A DNA stretch of 64,000 nucleotides from Candidatus Leptofilum proximum (GCA_016710325.1 JADJXK010000002.1:5146001-5210000), one strand, 5' to 3'. Shown: positions 18,425-27,999, counted from the first letter of the stretch. The notes: generated from the letters alone by a model not told the origin. Translations and numbers: made by a program.

Positions 18425-19167
18425 TGCTCTATTTCAGCCGAATTTAGAAGATAAAGACGGGCACTTCCAATGTAAACAGTTGCATCTCCGTAGAGGTTCA
18501 CAGGAGCTAATGTCACTCGCTCAACTGCGTTACTTGTTTGAGGCAGGCAAAATATATCGGCATATGTCGTCCAAGGTTGGCTACCAACCGTAGAGAGAAT
18601 ACTCTTACCGGTGGGTATGTTATCTTCAGAATATGTCTCCCAGTATAACCAATACGTGGGGATGGAGTCTTCCCGAACCACAGCCGCTTGAACCGTAAAG
18701 AGATAACACTCTCCTGTAGTTAAAGACAGAGATTGACTAAGGGAAGACTGACCTGCTCCCGTCCGAGAGTATACAGCCATAGATCTACCATCTCCAACGG
18801 GTTCGGTAGATAATGACCAGCTAGAATTATATTGAATCCAATGCTGAAAGCCCGGGTCGAACTCAGGATTATATAGTAGCTGTATGCCAGGGCTATAAGA
18901 CAAATGCATTCCTTCTTGCTGTAAATGTGTAACAGCTTTTTGGTATGCTTCAACCTCTTGTGCTGCCACTAATTTTTGAGGGAAACTAGTTGAATCAGCT
19001 AAAATTTTTAGTATATCAATACGTTTTTCGAGATCAAGACGAGGGTCACCTAAACTTCTATTAAGATGAAGAACGTCTATATTGCGTCTTATGTTTGAAT
19101 TGAAAACCTGAGTAAAAATAACCCAAGTTAACACCAGCAATACTGCAGATACAAAGAAGTTCTTCAT
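18421..19167 (-). CDS. single-pass protein with jelly-roll carbohydrate-binding-like domain
   Basis: 248 residues. One N-terminal membrane anchor (about 4-22, VSAVLLVLTWVIFTQVF) is followed by a helical region (25-95). A beta-rich domain (about 100-240) opens LLYNPEFDPGFQHWIQYN, the typical first strand of CBM_4_9/F5-8-like jelly rolls (N-x-E/D-F-x-x-G-x-x-x-W). It would face outward. The 4-bp overlap with wzy and 2-bp spacing from the upstream gene suggest it acts with the polymerase, perhaps binding nascent glycan. No specific family name is certain. Confidence 0.6.
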   Translation of the reverse strand: MKNFFVSAVLLVLTWVIFTQVFNSNIRRNIDVLHLNRSLGDPRLDLEKRIDILKILADSTSFPQKLVAAQEVEAYQKAVTHLQQEGMHLSYSPGIQLLYNPEFDPGFQHWIQYNSSWSLSTEPVGDGRSMAVYSRTGAGQSSLSQSLSLTTGECYLFTVQAAVVREDSIPTYWLYWETYSEDNIPTGKSILSTVGSQPWTTYADIFCLPQTSNAVERVTLAPVNLYGDATVYIGSARLYLLNSAEIEQ

Positions 19168-19169
19168 TG

Positions 19170-20540
19170 TTATGGGGCTTCGTTTACTAGGCGATACACA
19201 TCTAATTCTTTAATCTCCTCTACTTTTTGCCACTCTTCTGGAGCGGATGGATGATTGGCGGCGATGCTCTCGATCAACTGACTTGCAATGAATTGTGAAC
19301 GGCCGTCGTACCGTGTACCTATTGTAGCGCAAAATCGTTTCGCGCGATGGCGTATGTCAGGCTTGTGGCTGGACAAATTTAGTAATTCCTTGACCACATC
19401 ATCTGGTTCATAATAACAGGTCACCAAGCCGTTTTTTTGAAAACCATACCAGTCCATATTTTGACCGAAAAAGTCATAATAAAGAGGCACAACGTTCATT
19501 AACGCAGCTTCTAGTAATATATTAGACTCGCCAGCTATTATCGCATCAACATTACTAAGAAACTCGACAGCAGTTTTTGTACGGCCGTCTGAAAACTGCC
19601 ATCCATGACCTTGGGCGAATGCAATCCAGGATGCGAGACGAGTGTCTGCTGGGTGTGGCCTTAACACAATCTGCAATTCTGAAACTCGTTGTTTTAACAC
19701 TTCAGCTAACGAAGAAAGATCTTCTGGAGTGTTGAGCGGGTTAACACAAACGCCCACACGATTTACCTTATCGAAAGAGTTTATAAATTTTTGATACTTA
19801 TCGAACTTTGGAATACCAACTAAATAGACCCTTGTACTTGATGCTCCGCAGATGGCATATTTTTCTGCTGCTTCCATACCATCTAGCAAGGCATAGTCAA
19901 ACGCCAATGGAGGAAAGTTTGTGGTCACTGATGCATGTTGAACGTAAATAGTGGGAACTTTCTCATTTCGGGCTGCTTGTAGAAGCGCCCGTGTCCACAT
20001 TAAATGATCATTGGCCATTACAAGAACCGACGGTTGCTTATTTGCAAGCAGCTGTCTCGCGTAAATGTAATAGCCGTATGCTAACCAATAGTCATCAAGT
20101 ACATATCGATAAGTTTCTCGCATCTCAGGTGTTTCCTGAAAGTAGCGAAAAATTACTAAAGGGAAAAAGCTGAGAGCGTATATATATGCCCAGAACAAAG
20201 GAAACTTCTCGCCAACTTCATAGACACCAAGCAATTTGCTGTTTTGGAAAGATTCTAAAATCGGTTGAAGTGCTGAATGTTCATTCCGGTGCACTGCAAA
20301 AAACAGTTTTTCCCCTTTACGAACTGACGGCGCTTGAGCGCTTCTGGGTAATGAAGCGAAAGTTCGAATCATATGCCATAGAAATGATCCAACCCTAACA
20401 ATCACTCCTGGTCTTGGGCAACCAACCTTTATCGTCTTAGTTACTTTCAAATATGGGGGCAAATACATATAGCTGAAGTTAGTAACATCCAGTTTTGTAG
20501 CATCCCCAACAACTCGCAAAAATCTCAAAAAATTTGCCAA
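19170..20540 (-). CDS. GT-B-fold glycosyltransferase-like protein
   Basis: 456 residues. The C-terminal half has VLRPHPADTRLASW (H-P motif) and GESNILLEAALMNVVPLYYDFFG, the arrangement of capsule/teichoic-acid GT-B enzymes (CDP-glycerol transferases, KpsS-like, polysialyltransferase-like). A hydrophobic span at about 125-145 suggests membrane attachment. Because the locus makes pseudaminic acid, it is a candidate pseudaminyl- or nonulosonate transferase, but that is inference from context. Promoter space of 150 bp lies upstream (20541-20690). Confidence 0.6.
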   Translation of the reverse strand: MANFLRFLRVVGDATKLDVTNFSYMYLPPYLKVTKTIKVGCPRPGVIVRVGSFLWHMIRTFASLPRSAQAPSVRKGEKLFFAVHRNEHSALQPILESFQNSKLLGVYEVGEKFPLFWAYIYALSFFPLVIFRYFQETPEMRETYRYVLDDYWLAYGYYIYARQLLANKQPSVLVMANDHLMWTRALLQAARNEKVPTIYVQHASVTTNFPPLAFDYALLDGMEAAEKYAICGASSTRVYLVGIPKFDKYQKFINSFDKVNRVGVCVNPLNTPEDLSSLAEVLKQRVSELQIVLRPHPADTRLASWIAFAQGHGWQFSDGRTKTAVEFLSNVDAIIAGESNILLEAALMNVVPLYYDFFGQNMDWYGFQKNGLVTCYYEPDDVVKELLNLSSHKPDIRHRAKRFCATIGTRYDGRSQFIASQLIESIAANHPSAPEEWQKVEEIKELDVYRLVNEAP

Positions 20541-20690
20541 TATTGTAAGCCTTTCCTAAACTGATTCCAATACGGTTTTGCTGGCCACATTCTTGTTCTT
20601 GCTCTAAATCAAATCCGGTGAAGAATCAGTATTCTACAACCTTTAGATAGCTATGAGAGAAATCACTCGGAAAACAACGTTTCTCTTTCG

Positions 20691-22175
20691 CTAACCTGAT
20701 TGAAACTTATTCCATGCAAAAGATGACAGCTGCTGAATTGAGTGGCGTCTGGATATTAAAAAAACGACCAAGCCAATGACGCCAAAAGGAGCTGGAGTAT
20801 TCATGATGCTGCCAACGACGAAAAACGCCATGGCAATCATGCTGCCAAGCGGTAACACATCAGTTAAATAACCTTTCTGTATATTGCCATTATTCATTAA
20901 GCGTGAGCCTAACTGTGCCTGCAGTACTACAAACAGGATGCTTCCTCCCAGCATGACAATCGCGATCCAGAATACATCCCATTTTAACAAGCCGATTAAA
21001 CCACTCAAGAGAGTGATAAAAATAACTGCAATAATGCTAATCCCGGCTACTTTCAGCTGCTGATTCCGCGCAACGGCAATCGTGTTGTAGCCAAAGATGA
21101 CAGATAGTACAGCCTGCATTACGAGCATTACACTCAAGATACTTACTACCGGTTTATATTGCGGGAGAAAAATATTGAGCAATGGGGTGAGCAGAATCAT
21201 TATAAACACGACCAGGAAAACGGCCGTACTATACAAGTCATTGACTTTATTAACAATTTTCCTCACTTCATCATCTGGTAATCCATCACGGGTTTTGGTC
21301 AAAATAGAAGGGAACACTACCCAAGTTACTGCTCTTAATCCCAGGAGGGTAGCGTAGGTAATGCTGTTGGCCAGTGAAAAATAGCCCAATTCTTCGACAG
21401 AATAAAAAATACTAACGACTGTCCTGCCCATAGTTGTAATAAGAGCATAACTTAATGTATACACTAGGAGCGGTATCCCAATAGCCATCATTTGCCATGC
21501 TGCAGGAAAATCAAATTCCAGAGCCAGTGCAAAAGGCGGCCGGATAATGAAGATTAAGATAGCAATCAAGCTAGACACGCAGGTTGCTGCCAATACAGCC
21601 AGAATCAATGCTTCGTCGCGATAGAAAAAAACTACTATAAGCGGCAGGGTGGCAACGAGAATCTCCCCTAACATGATCCGGTTTAACTGGCCATAGACGC
21701 GGTAGATATTGGAAAACACCTCTTTAAGATGTGACAAACCAACAATTAAGCTCAGGGCAAACGTGTATTGGTAAAAGTTATATTTTGTGAAGAGGGGAAC
21801 GTCACGGAACTGAACATAAGCCCCAATGACTGCCAGGAGAACCGCAATTAATAGCGTCATAGTCCAGGCAACATTGATATATTTTGCCTGTCGTTCTTTA
21901 TCTGATAGCGCGTTTACGGCCAATTCAACATTGATGGCATGTTGAAATCCAAAGCCTGTGTACATCAAATATTGCTGCATCAACGTTAAGAAACCCCATA
22001 TGCCAAAAAGATAAGGCCCTAGAAATTTGGCAACGAGGATGCCACGCACAAACTGCATCGCGTAGCCTAGATAACGAGATGCGGTAAACAGCACAACAGG
22101 ATTCTGCCCGATGTTACGCATCACGGACCAGGCGTGAGAAGTGCGCGTTGAGGTCAATCTAGATAGTCTTCCCAT
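20691..22175 (-). CDS. wzx: lipid-linked oligosaccharide flippase (Wzx-like)
   Basis: 494 residues with about 12-14 membrane spans. MQFVRGILVAKFLGPYLFGIWGF is the N-terminal polysaccharide-synthesis (MATE/MOP) motif. A conserved region with NSITYATLLGLRAVTWVVFPSI follows near residue 270. It would move undecaprenyl-linked repeat units across the cytoplasmic membrane. It lies 60 bp downstream of pseI. Confidence 0.85.
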   Translation of the reverse strand: MGRLSRLTSTRTSHAWSVMRNIGQNPVVLFTASRYLGYAMQFVRGILVAKFLGPYLFGIWGFLTLMQQYLMYTGFGFQHAINVELAVNALSDKERQAKYINVAWTMTLLIAVLLAVIGAYVQFRDVPLFTKYNFYQYTFALSLIVGLSHLKEVFSNIYRVYGQLNRIMLGEILVATLPLIVVFFYRDEALILAVLAATCVSSLIAILIFIIRPPFALALEFDFPAAWQMMAIGIPLLVYTLSYALITTMGRTVVSIFYSVEELGYFSLANSITYATLLGLRAVTWVVFPSILTKTRDGLPDDEVRKIVNKVNDLYSTAVFLVVFIMILLTPLLNIFLPQYKPVVSILSVMLVMQAVLSVIFGYNTIAVARNQQLKVAGISIIAVIFITLLSGLIGLLKWDVFWIAIVMLGGSILFVVLQAQLGSRLMNNGNIQKGYLTDVLPLGSMIAMAFFVVGSIMNTPAPFGVIGLVVFLISRRHSIQQLSSFAWNKFQSG

Positions 22176-22234
22176 ACATTCACCGGAGCTGGTTCCGAAT
22201 AAATGCTTGAAACAGCACTGGGAACTGTCTCTTT

Positions 22235-23290
22235 TTACCCATGACTTAATAAATCCCAGGTCACAGGCGTCCCGCGTTTCACGGGCTTGCCAGCTTTTTT
22301 GCCTAACACATCAGGTAAGTAACGTGTGTGCAGTCCATGTCCTGGACGAATAGAGCGTACATTTTTTGCGGTAAACGGTTCACCCGCGTCTATGTCTTCT
22401 ACAACAAAGAGTGAACGGCGAAAGCTTTTGCTTTTGGTTTCGATCTGCGTGGGGCCATATTGAACCTTGCCTAGCGCTTGATCAGCAGTACGAACCGCCG
22501 CCACCATCTGCTTAAACTCATCAGGCTCCAAAGAAAACTCACTGTCAGGCCCTTTCATGTTGCGTGAAAGGGTAAAGTGCTTTTCGATAATACAGGCGCC
22601 CAGCGCAACGGCCGTTACCGGCACCGCAATATCCATCGAATGATCCGATAAGCCAACCGGCACACCAAACGTCTGGGCCATGTTGGGAATCGTGCGCAAA
22701 TTCATATCCTCTGGCCGGGCAGGGTAAGAGCTGACACATTTCAGCAGGGCCAATTCTGTCGCGCCTGCCTGGTACAATGTTTGCACCGCTTCATCCAGTT
22801 CGGCTAAGGTGGCCATGCCGTTGGACATGATAATCGGCTTACCGGTTTGGGCAATTCTGCGTAGTAGAGGCAAGTCCACGTTTTCGAAAGAGGCAACTTT
22901 GTAGGCGGGCACATGCATTTGTTCCAGGAACGTTACGGCCGTTTCATCAAATGGCGTTGAAAATAGATCCATCCCTAGATTGTTAGCAATCTCTTTCAAC
23001 TTTGGCTGCCAGTCCCAAGGTGTGTAGGCTTCTCCATACAGCTCATATAAGTTTTTCCCCTCCCAGATAGTCCCTTTGATTTGAAAATATTCGCTGTCGC
23101 AATCAATGGTAATAGTATCTGGTGTATAAGTCTGTAATTTGATAGCGTCTGCGCCAGCCGCTTTCGCGGCCTCCATTATTTTCACAGCCAAATCAAAATC
23201 ATGATTATGGTTGGCTGACATTTCCGCAATGATATAAGTGGGATGTCCGGGCCCAATAGTATGGCCATTAATTTCAACATAATTATGCAT
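22235..23290 (-). CDS. pseI: pseudaminic acid synthase (PseI)
   Basis: 351 residues, normal for NeuB/PseI. The N-terminal TIM-barrel NeuB domain carries AEMSANHNHDFDLAVKIM, ADAIKLQTYTPDTITID and FSTPFDETAVTFLE. HFTLSRNMKGPDSEFSLEP is the conserved metal and substrate loop. The C-terminal SAF (antifreeze-like) domain spans about 285-345 (FVVEDIDAGEPFTAKNVRSI). The A-N-H-N-H-D-F-D and Y-T-P-D-T-I-T motifs favour PseI over NeuB. It condenses the 6-deoxy-AltdiNAc-type sugar with PEP. Its start overlaps the formyltransferase gene by 8 bp. Confidence 0.85.
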   Translation of the reverse strand: MHNYVEINGHTIGPGHPTYIIAEMSANHNHDFDLAVKIMEAAKAAGADAIKLQTYTPDTITIDCDSEYFQIKGTIWEGKNLYELYGEAYTPWDWQPKLKEIANNLGMDLFSTPFDETAVTFLEQMHVPAYKVASFENVDLPLLRRIAQTGKPIIMSNGMATLAELDEAVQTLYQAGATELALLKCVSSYPARPEDMNLRTIPNMAQTFGVPVGLSDHSMDIAVPVTAVALGACIIEKHFTLSRNMKGPDSEFSLEPDEFKQMVAAVRTADQALGKVQYGPTQIETKSKSFRRSLFVVEDIDAGEPFTAKNVRSIRPGHGLHTRYLPDVLGKKAGKPVKRGTPVTWDLLSHG

Positions 23291-24056
23291 TATTTAGCTC
23301 TTCCTCTTCTAGCAACTGAACACGAATGAAGATTTTTCGACCTTCATGCAAAAAATAGCAACCTTTGTAAGGTGGGAATGTACGGGCCCGCAAAAGATTT
23401 ACTAAATCTTTTGCACGGTATGTTTTCTCTAAATCAATTTCGTCTATTTGATCTACATCCTTAACAAAGTGAACGGTACCAACATCTAAGGTTTGCGGGA
23501 CTGGTTGAACCTGATTCGCCATTATTTTGGGCCAAGTTTCACAAAATAGCCTTACACTGAGCTTCTCAAGTTTTTCATGCAGGCTTTTTCCTGTATCTTT
23601 TGGATCAATAGCTAAGGCTTGTTGAGCAATGATTTTGCCGGTATCGATACCGCTGTCGATATAATGCAGAGTGGTTCCTGCCGGTGTGTCATCAATAATA
23701 CTCCATACATTTGGATATGCCCCCTTATTATAGGGTAAGAAAGAAGGATGAAGGTTAACGACACCCAGGGGAAATAAGTCTAGAAAAACAGGCTTGAGAA
23801 GATATCCAAAGTAAAAGGATAGACCAATGTCAGCAGATAAACTAGCAATTTTTTCAATAGTTGCAACCTGTCTGAGAACTGGGGCATCAAAAATACATTC
23901 AGAGGATAAGCTTGCTGCTTCGACTATTTCTTTTCGGTACTTTTGTTTGGTTTCAGGATGCACAACCAAACCAACTATTTTGACCCCTGGGTATTTTGCT
24001 AGCCAAGAAGTCAAGTACCAACCAACCCAATTATTAGCCAATATGATCACGCGCAT
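23283..24056 (-). CDS. sugar N-formyltransferase
   Basis: 257 residues from the ATG at 24056, with AAGGAG about 11 nt upstream; a TTG at 24062 is an alternative. The formyltransferase active-site triad is present: Asn and His in NLHPSFLPYNKGAYP and Asp in IDSGIDTG. This is the N10-formyl-THF transferase fold shared by Met-tRNA formyltransferase, ArnA and VioF/WlaRD-type sugar formyltransferases. It is encoded between pseG and pseI, where a PseH acetyltransferase would normally act, so it probably formylates the C4 amine of the UDP-sugar (C7 in the final nonulosonate). That substrate is inferred from context. Confidence 0.8.
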   Translation of the reverse strand: MRVIILANNWVGWYLTSWLAKYPGVKIVGLVVHPETKQKYRKEIVEAASLSSECIFDAPVLRQVATIEKIASLSADIGLSFYFGYLLKPVFLDLFPLGVVNLHPSFLPYNKGAYPNVWSIIDDTPAGTTLHYIDSGIDTGKIIAQQALAIDPKDTGKSLHEKLEKLSVRLFCETWPKIMANQVQPVPQTLDVGTVHFVKDVDQIDEIDLEKTYRAKDLVNLLRARTFPPYKGCYFLHEGRKIFIRVQLLEEEELNNA

Positions 24057-25101
24057 CAGCAATTATTCTCCTTAACTCTACAGAAACTCTCTTTGAACCA
24101 TACCCATCCACTAAGTTTTGTCCTTCTAAGGTCATCTTTGTGCGCCTTTCTTTATCATTCGAAAGTTTCTCAATTGCAGAGGCAATATCTCTTTTGCGCA
24201 AGTGCTCAAACCAGCCCAAGCTATATGCAATTTGTTTTTTATGTAGTTCGCTTGCTATTTCTCGTTGATTATCTGCGATTATCAAAATGAGTGTTGGCAA
24301 ACCCAAAAAAGCCAGTTCCCAATTAGTGGTTCCACCAGCTGATATTGCCATATCGGATTCAGTAATTAAGGTGGGCATATCTGCAATATTTCGTAAAAAG
24401 GTGACTTGATGGATTTTGGGGAGCGTAACGGCCGTTTCTTCCAATATTTGCTGATATACATTAGCTGCACCCACCAACACAGTTACGGAGAGAGGTGTTT
24501 CAACGAAAGCCAAAGCGTCGAGGATCTTTAATGTCTGGTTGTGGTAGTCTCCTCCTCCCAACGTTACAAGAAGCTTTTGAGCAATGGGTTTTGTCTTCCG
24601 TTGCCAGCCAATCCACGGGCGAAATTCGGCTCGCAAGAGAGCGTAATCGCAGCCTAAAAGTAGTTTTGTGTTTGGGCTGCGCTGATAGTAAAGGTGTTCA
24701 TTGGCGTATACATTTTGGTTCAACACCACATCAGCACAGTATTTGTCACAATGCCCAAAATCATCAATAAATAAAAGTAGTAAGCCAGCTTGTTTGACTT
24801 TTTGCTGATAATCCGCCCCAAAATCATAGCCGTCAACGACCAGCCAGGCTGCATCTAGGTTTTGGGCGTGGGCAATAGTTTCCGCCGCATCTGCCGCACT
24901 GCCCACTTCGATGTGATCTGACAAGTAGCAGAGGCGAACCTTTTCTGCCGCCAAACGTTTTTCAAGCCCGGCCAGCCGCTCTGCCAGCAAGAAAGTGACC
25001 TGCCCTCCCTGCCGCAGCCACGCCTGTGCCAAGGCCAAACAGCGCATTACATGACCAGTTCCTCTCTGGATACTTGCATCGGCTCGAACTAATAAGCGCA
25101 T
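24034..25101 (-). CDS. pseG: PseG-like UDP-sugar hydrolase
   Basis: 355 residues from the ATG at 25101; a GTG at 25107 is also possible. The PseG/SpsG hallmark RADASIQRGTGHVMRCL (G-x-G-H-x-x-R) is at the N-terminus. VVDGYDFGADY and FIDDFGH follow, and SAGGTTNWELAFLGLP is the GT-B donor site. It removes UDP from UDP-2,4-diamido-2,4,6-trideoxy-L-altrose before the synthase step. It overlaps the formyltransferase gene by 23 bp and follows pseF without a gap. Confidence 0.85.
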   Translation of the reverse strand: MRLLVRADASIQRGTGHVMRCLALAQAWLRQGGQVTFLLAERLAGLEKRLAAEKVRLCYLSDHIEVGSAADAAETIAHAQNLDAAWLVVDGYDFGADYQQKVKQAGLLLLFIDDFGHCDKYCADVVLNQNVYANEHLYYQRSPNTKLLLGCDYALLRAEFRPWIGWQRKTKPIAQKLLVTLGGGDYHNQTLKILDALAFVETPLSVTVLVGAANVYQQILEETAVTLPKIHQVTFLRNIADMPTLITESDMAISAGGTTNWELAFLGLPTLILIIADNQREIASELHKKQIAYSLGWFEHLRKRDIASAIEKLSNDKERRTKMTLEGQNLVDGYGSKRVSVELRRIIADARDHIG

Positions 25102-25106
25102 ACTCA

Positions 25107-25841
25107 CTACGCACCAATTTTCTTTTGTTCAATATGCTGGTTTATAAGTAGCCAGTCAGGATTTTCTTTTAGTAATGCTAAAACATCGTGCCAGTTAAAT
25201 TTATCGTGTCTAAAGTGATCATAAATGCGGCGGATTAATTCCAAATCTTCTGGTGTGTCAACCGTCCAGCGGTGGTGAGAGTAATCAACTGGATTCGAAA
25301 AACCACCGACAGAAAACAGCTCCGGTTGCTGATATAGATAGGGCGTTACATGTTCTCTGGTACTGGCGTTTTGATCTTCTTGCCAGGCTCGCTTGAGTGC
25401 TTCCATCGTGAAAACTTCAGTGTCTAAGCCTCGCGGGAATGTGCGAAATTGGAAAACGTTAGACACGTAATCATAAGCAGGATTTGCTGCTAAGAAATGA
25501 GCGACAACCTGATCAACTATTTCTGGCTCTATAAGCGGGCAGTCAGACGTAATTCTGACAACCATGTCAGCTTGATATTGTGTAGCCGCTTTGTAGTATC
25601 GATCAAGTACGTCAGTTTCACTACCGCGCGTGCACGCCCACTGCATTTGGGCACAATAAGCCACCAACTGATCATCAACCGTTTCTGTTGTAGTTGCGAC
25701 AACAATTTTGCTAAGCGTTTTTGCTTTTTGTAACCGTTTAACGGCACGAGCCAGCATGGTTTCACCTGCAATATCTAAGAGGACCTTGCCTGGCAAACGG
25801 GTGCTGCCCATGCGAGCTTGCATAATGGCAACTATGTTCAC
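25107..25841 (-). CDS. pseF: PseF/SpsF-like cytidylyltransferase
   Basis: 244 residues. IMQARMGSTRLPGKVL is the nucleotidyltransferase signature, ITSDCPLIEPEIVD the metal-binding D-C-P-L motif, and HHRWTVDTPEDLELI the SpsF-type C-terminal motif. It should activate the nonulosonate with CTP to CMP-Pse. SpsF-type enzymes stand in for PseF in many Gram-positive and environmental loci. It overlaps pseC by 4 bp. Confidence 0.8.
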   Translation of the reverse strand: MNIVAIMQARMGSTRLPGKVLLDIAGETMLARAVKRLQKAKTLSKIVVATTTETVDDQLVAYCAQMQWACTRGSETDVLDRYYKAATQYQADMVVRITSDCPLIEPEIVDQVVAHFLAANPAYDYVSNVFQFRTFPRGLDTEVFTMEALKRAWQEDQNASTREHVTPYLYQQPELFSVGGFSNPVDYSHHRWTVDTPEDLELIRRIYDHFRHDKFNWHDVLALLKENPDWLLINQHIEQKKIGA

Positions 25842-27031
25842 TTTTGATAGGCCTCCACCACTTTTTCAACGGCCGTCACCACATCTTCCACATCGCTGTT
25901 GGTCATCTGCGGGAAAATCGGTAGGGTCAAGAGACGTTCGTAAGCAGCCTCGGCTGCCGGGCAATCTCCCGGCCCGGTGCCAAATGTCTGCCGGTAATAG
26001 GGATGCAGATGCACCGGAATGTAGTGGACGTTGACACCAATGCCTTCCGCGCGTAACGCCTGAAAAATGGCAGCCCGATCAGCGGTTAACCTTTCCAGAT
26101 CAAGCTGCACCATATAAAGGTGGTAGGCATGAGATACACCAGACCGTATGGTCAGCGGGGCAACGGCGTCAACCTGGGCCAGGGCGGCGTCATACATGTG
26201 GGCAATTGCCTGCCGCTTTTCTACCCAGCCCATTAATTTTTTCAGCTGGCTAATGCCCAAAGCGGCCTGAAAGTCTGTCAGACGATAGTTATAGCCCAGG
26301 TCAACCATCTCATAAAAAAAACCACCTTGCTCAGCTCGCTGGCGATGGTCGGTCGTGATGCCGTGGTTGCGAAACACGCGCATCTTTCTGGCCAATTCGG
26401 AGTCATGGGTTGTGATCACACCGCCCTCACCAGTGGTAAGATGTTTTACCGGATGGAGGCTAAAGGTGTTCAAATCGGCGAGCGTGCCTATGGGACGGCC
26501 GTTGTAACTCCCCCCGACGGCGTGACAGGCATCATCAATGACAACAAGGGTGTGTTTCTGCGCCACAGCATTGATAGCGTCATAGTCACAAGGCTGGCCT
26601 GCATAATCCACGGCCACAATAGCCCGGGTGCGCGCGGTAATTTTTTCTTCAATCTTGTTGGGATCGAGCAGGAGTGTCTCTGGTTCCACGTCGGCAAAAA
26701 TGGGTTTAGCGCCCAGATAAACGGCCGCATTGGCGCTGGCGGCAAAGGTCATGGGGGTCACGATAACTTCATCGCCCGGTCCTACCCCCGCAGCATACAT
26801 GGCAGCATGCAAAGCGGCCGTACCGTTGCTCACAGCAACTGCTTCAGCAGCACCCGTTTGTTGGGCAAAAGCCGCTTCAAACTGGCCAATTTTGGGTCCC
26901 GTAGTTAACCAATCAGAGCGCAGCACCTCAATGACGGCCGATATATCTTCATCATCAATGGATTGACGGCCGTATGGCAGCACCGTCCTGCGCACTGGTT
27001 CACCCCCATCCACAGCCAATTTAGCTTTCAT
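25838..27031 (-). CDS. pseC: PseC aminotransferase
   Basis: 397 residues from the ATG at 27031. It is a DegT/DnrJ/EryC1 fold PLP enzyme. LPYGRQSIDDEDISAVIEVL is the PseC-type N-terminus, and the Schiff-base lysine lies in FSLHPVKHLTTGEGG. HAYHLYMVQLD and GVNVHYIPVHLHPYY form the substrate site. It makes the 4-amino sugar from the PseB product using glutamate. Its first bases overlap the end of pseB by 11 bp, with GAGG upstream. Confidence 0.9.
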   Translation of the reverse strand: MKAKLAVDGGEPVRRTVLPYGRQSIDDEDISAVIEVLRSDWLTTGPKIGQFEAAFAQQTGAAEAVAVSNGTAALHAAMYAAGVGPGDEVIVTPMTFAASANAAVYLGAKPIFADVEPETLLLDPNKIEEKITARTRAIVAVDYAGQPCDYDAINAVAQKHTLVVIDDACHAVGGSYNGRPIGTLADLNTFSLHPVKHLTTGEGGVITTHDSELARKMRVFRNHGITTDHRQRAEQGGFFYEMVDLGYNYRLTDFQAALGISQLKKLMGWVEKRQAIAHMYDAALAQVDAVAPLTIRSGVSHAYHLYMVQLDLERLTADRAAIFQALRAEGIGVNVHYIPVHLHPYYRQTFGTGPGDCPAAEAAYERLLTLPIFPQMTNSDVEDVVTAVEKVVEAYQK

Positions 27032-27995
27032 CAATCATCCTCTGTAGTTGCTCATGGTTTAGCCATTGATCATTTGTATCGCTGCTATAAGAAAAGCCCT
27101 CAGGTAAACCTTGTGCTTCTGCCCAGTTCGCTGCTTGCCACCAAGGATGTGCTGGCTTAATTACAAATCGGTCACTCAACTCTACTGATTGGCGTGCCTC
27201 ATCGGCTGAAATCATCGATTCATGTAGTTTCTCGCCTGCTCGAATGCCAATCATCTTGATGTCGCATTCAGGTGCCATCAATTTTGCGAGATCCATAATA
27301 TTCATGCTGGGTATTTTAGGAATAAATACCTCGCCACCATGCATCTTTTCAATGCTGGAAATGACAAACTTTACGCCTTGTTCTAAAGTAATCCAAAAAC
27401 GCGTCATACGTTCATCGGTAATGGTTATCGTACCGCTTTCACGCTGTTCTCGGAACAAAGGAATAACGCTGCCGCGGCTGCCCACTACATTTCCGTACCG
27501 GACACAAGCAAAGCGCGTTCCCTCTTCTCCCCTGTAAGAATTCGCCTGCACAAACAGCTTTTCCGCTACCAATTTGGTAGCACCGTACAAGTTGACCGGT
27601 GCAGTTGCCTTATCGGTACTCATTGCTAATACTCTATCCACTCCGCTATCCAAAGCAGCTTCAATCACGTTTTTGGCACCCATCACATTCGTCATGATTG
27701 CTTCAATGGGATTGTATTCACAAGCCGGGACCTGTTTAAGTGCTGCCGCGTGTACTACAATGTTTACTCCGTTCATAGCCCGGCGCAGGCGGGCTTCATC
27801 CCGTACATCGCCAATGAAATAGCGTAGGGACACATGGTTAAATCCAGCTGTACGCATTTCATGTTGCTTTAATTCATCCCGGCTAAAGATTATTAACTTT
27901 TTAGGTCTATATTCTGTCAGCATGATCTCCGCAAACTTTTTTCCAAACGAACCCGTTCCCCCGGTAACTAAAACCGTTTTATCTTGCCAATTCAT
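27021..27995 (-). CDS. pseB: PseB UDP-GlcNAc 4,6-dehydratase (5-inverting)
   Basis: 324 residues, an SDR enzyme. VLVTGGTGSFGKKF is the NAD(P) loop and MSTDKATAPVNLYGATKL carries the catalytic Asp-Lys and Y-x-x-x-K residues. RYGNVVGSRGSVIPLF and IRAGEKLHE are typical of inverting dehydratases (PseB/FlaA1). It is the first committed step of pseudaminic-acid synthesis and the first gene of the pse run. AGGAGT lies upstream of the ATG at 27995. Confidence 0.9.
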   Translation of the reverse strand: MNWQDKTVLVTGGTGSFGKKFAEIMLTEYRPKKLIIFSRDELKQHEMRTAGFNHVSLRYFIGDVRDEARLRRAMNGVNIVVHAAALKQVPACEYNPIEAIMTNVMGAKNVIEAALDSGVDRVLAMSTDKATAPVNLYGATKLVAEKLFVQANSYRGEEGTRFACVRYGNVVGSRGSVIPLFREQRESGTITITDERMTRFWITLEQGVKFVISSIEKMHGGEVFIPKIPSMNIMDLAKLMAPECDIKMIGIRAGEKLHESMISADEARQSVELSDRFVIKPAHPWWQAANWAEAQGLPEGFSYSSDTNDQWLNHEQLQRMIDES

Positions 27996-27999
27996 TTTT

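Noticed and set aside
23283..24056. Methionyl-tRNA formyltransferase
   Set aside because: It shares the catalytic triad but is shorter than Fmt, lacks its C-terminal tRNA domain, and is embedded by overlap inside a sugar operon.
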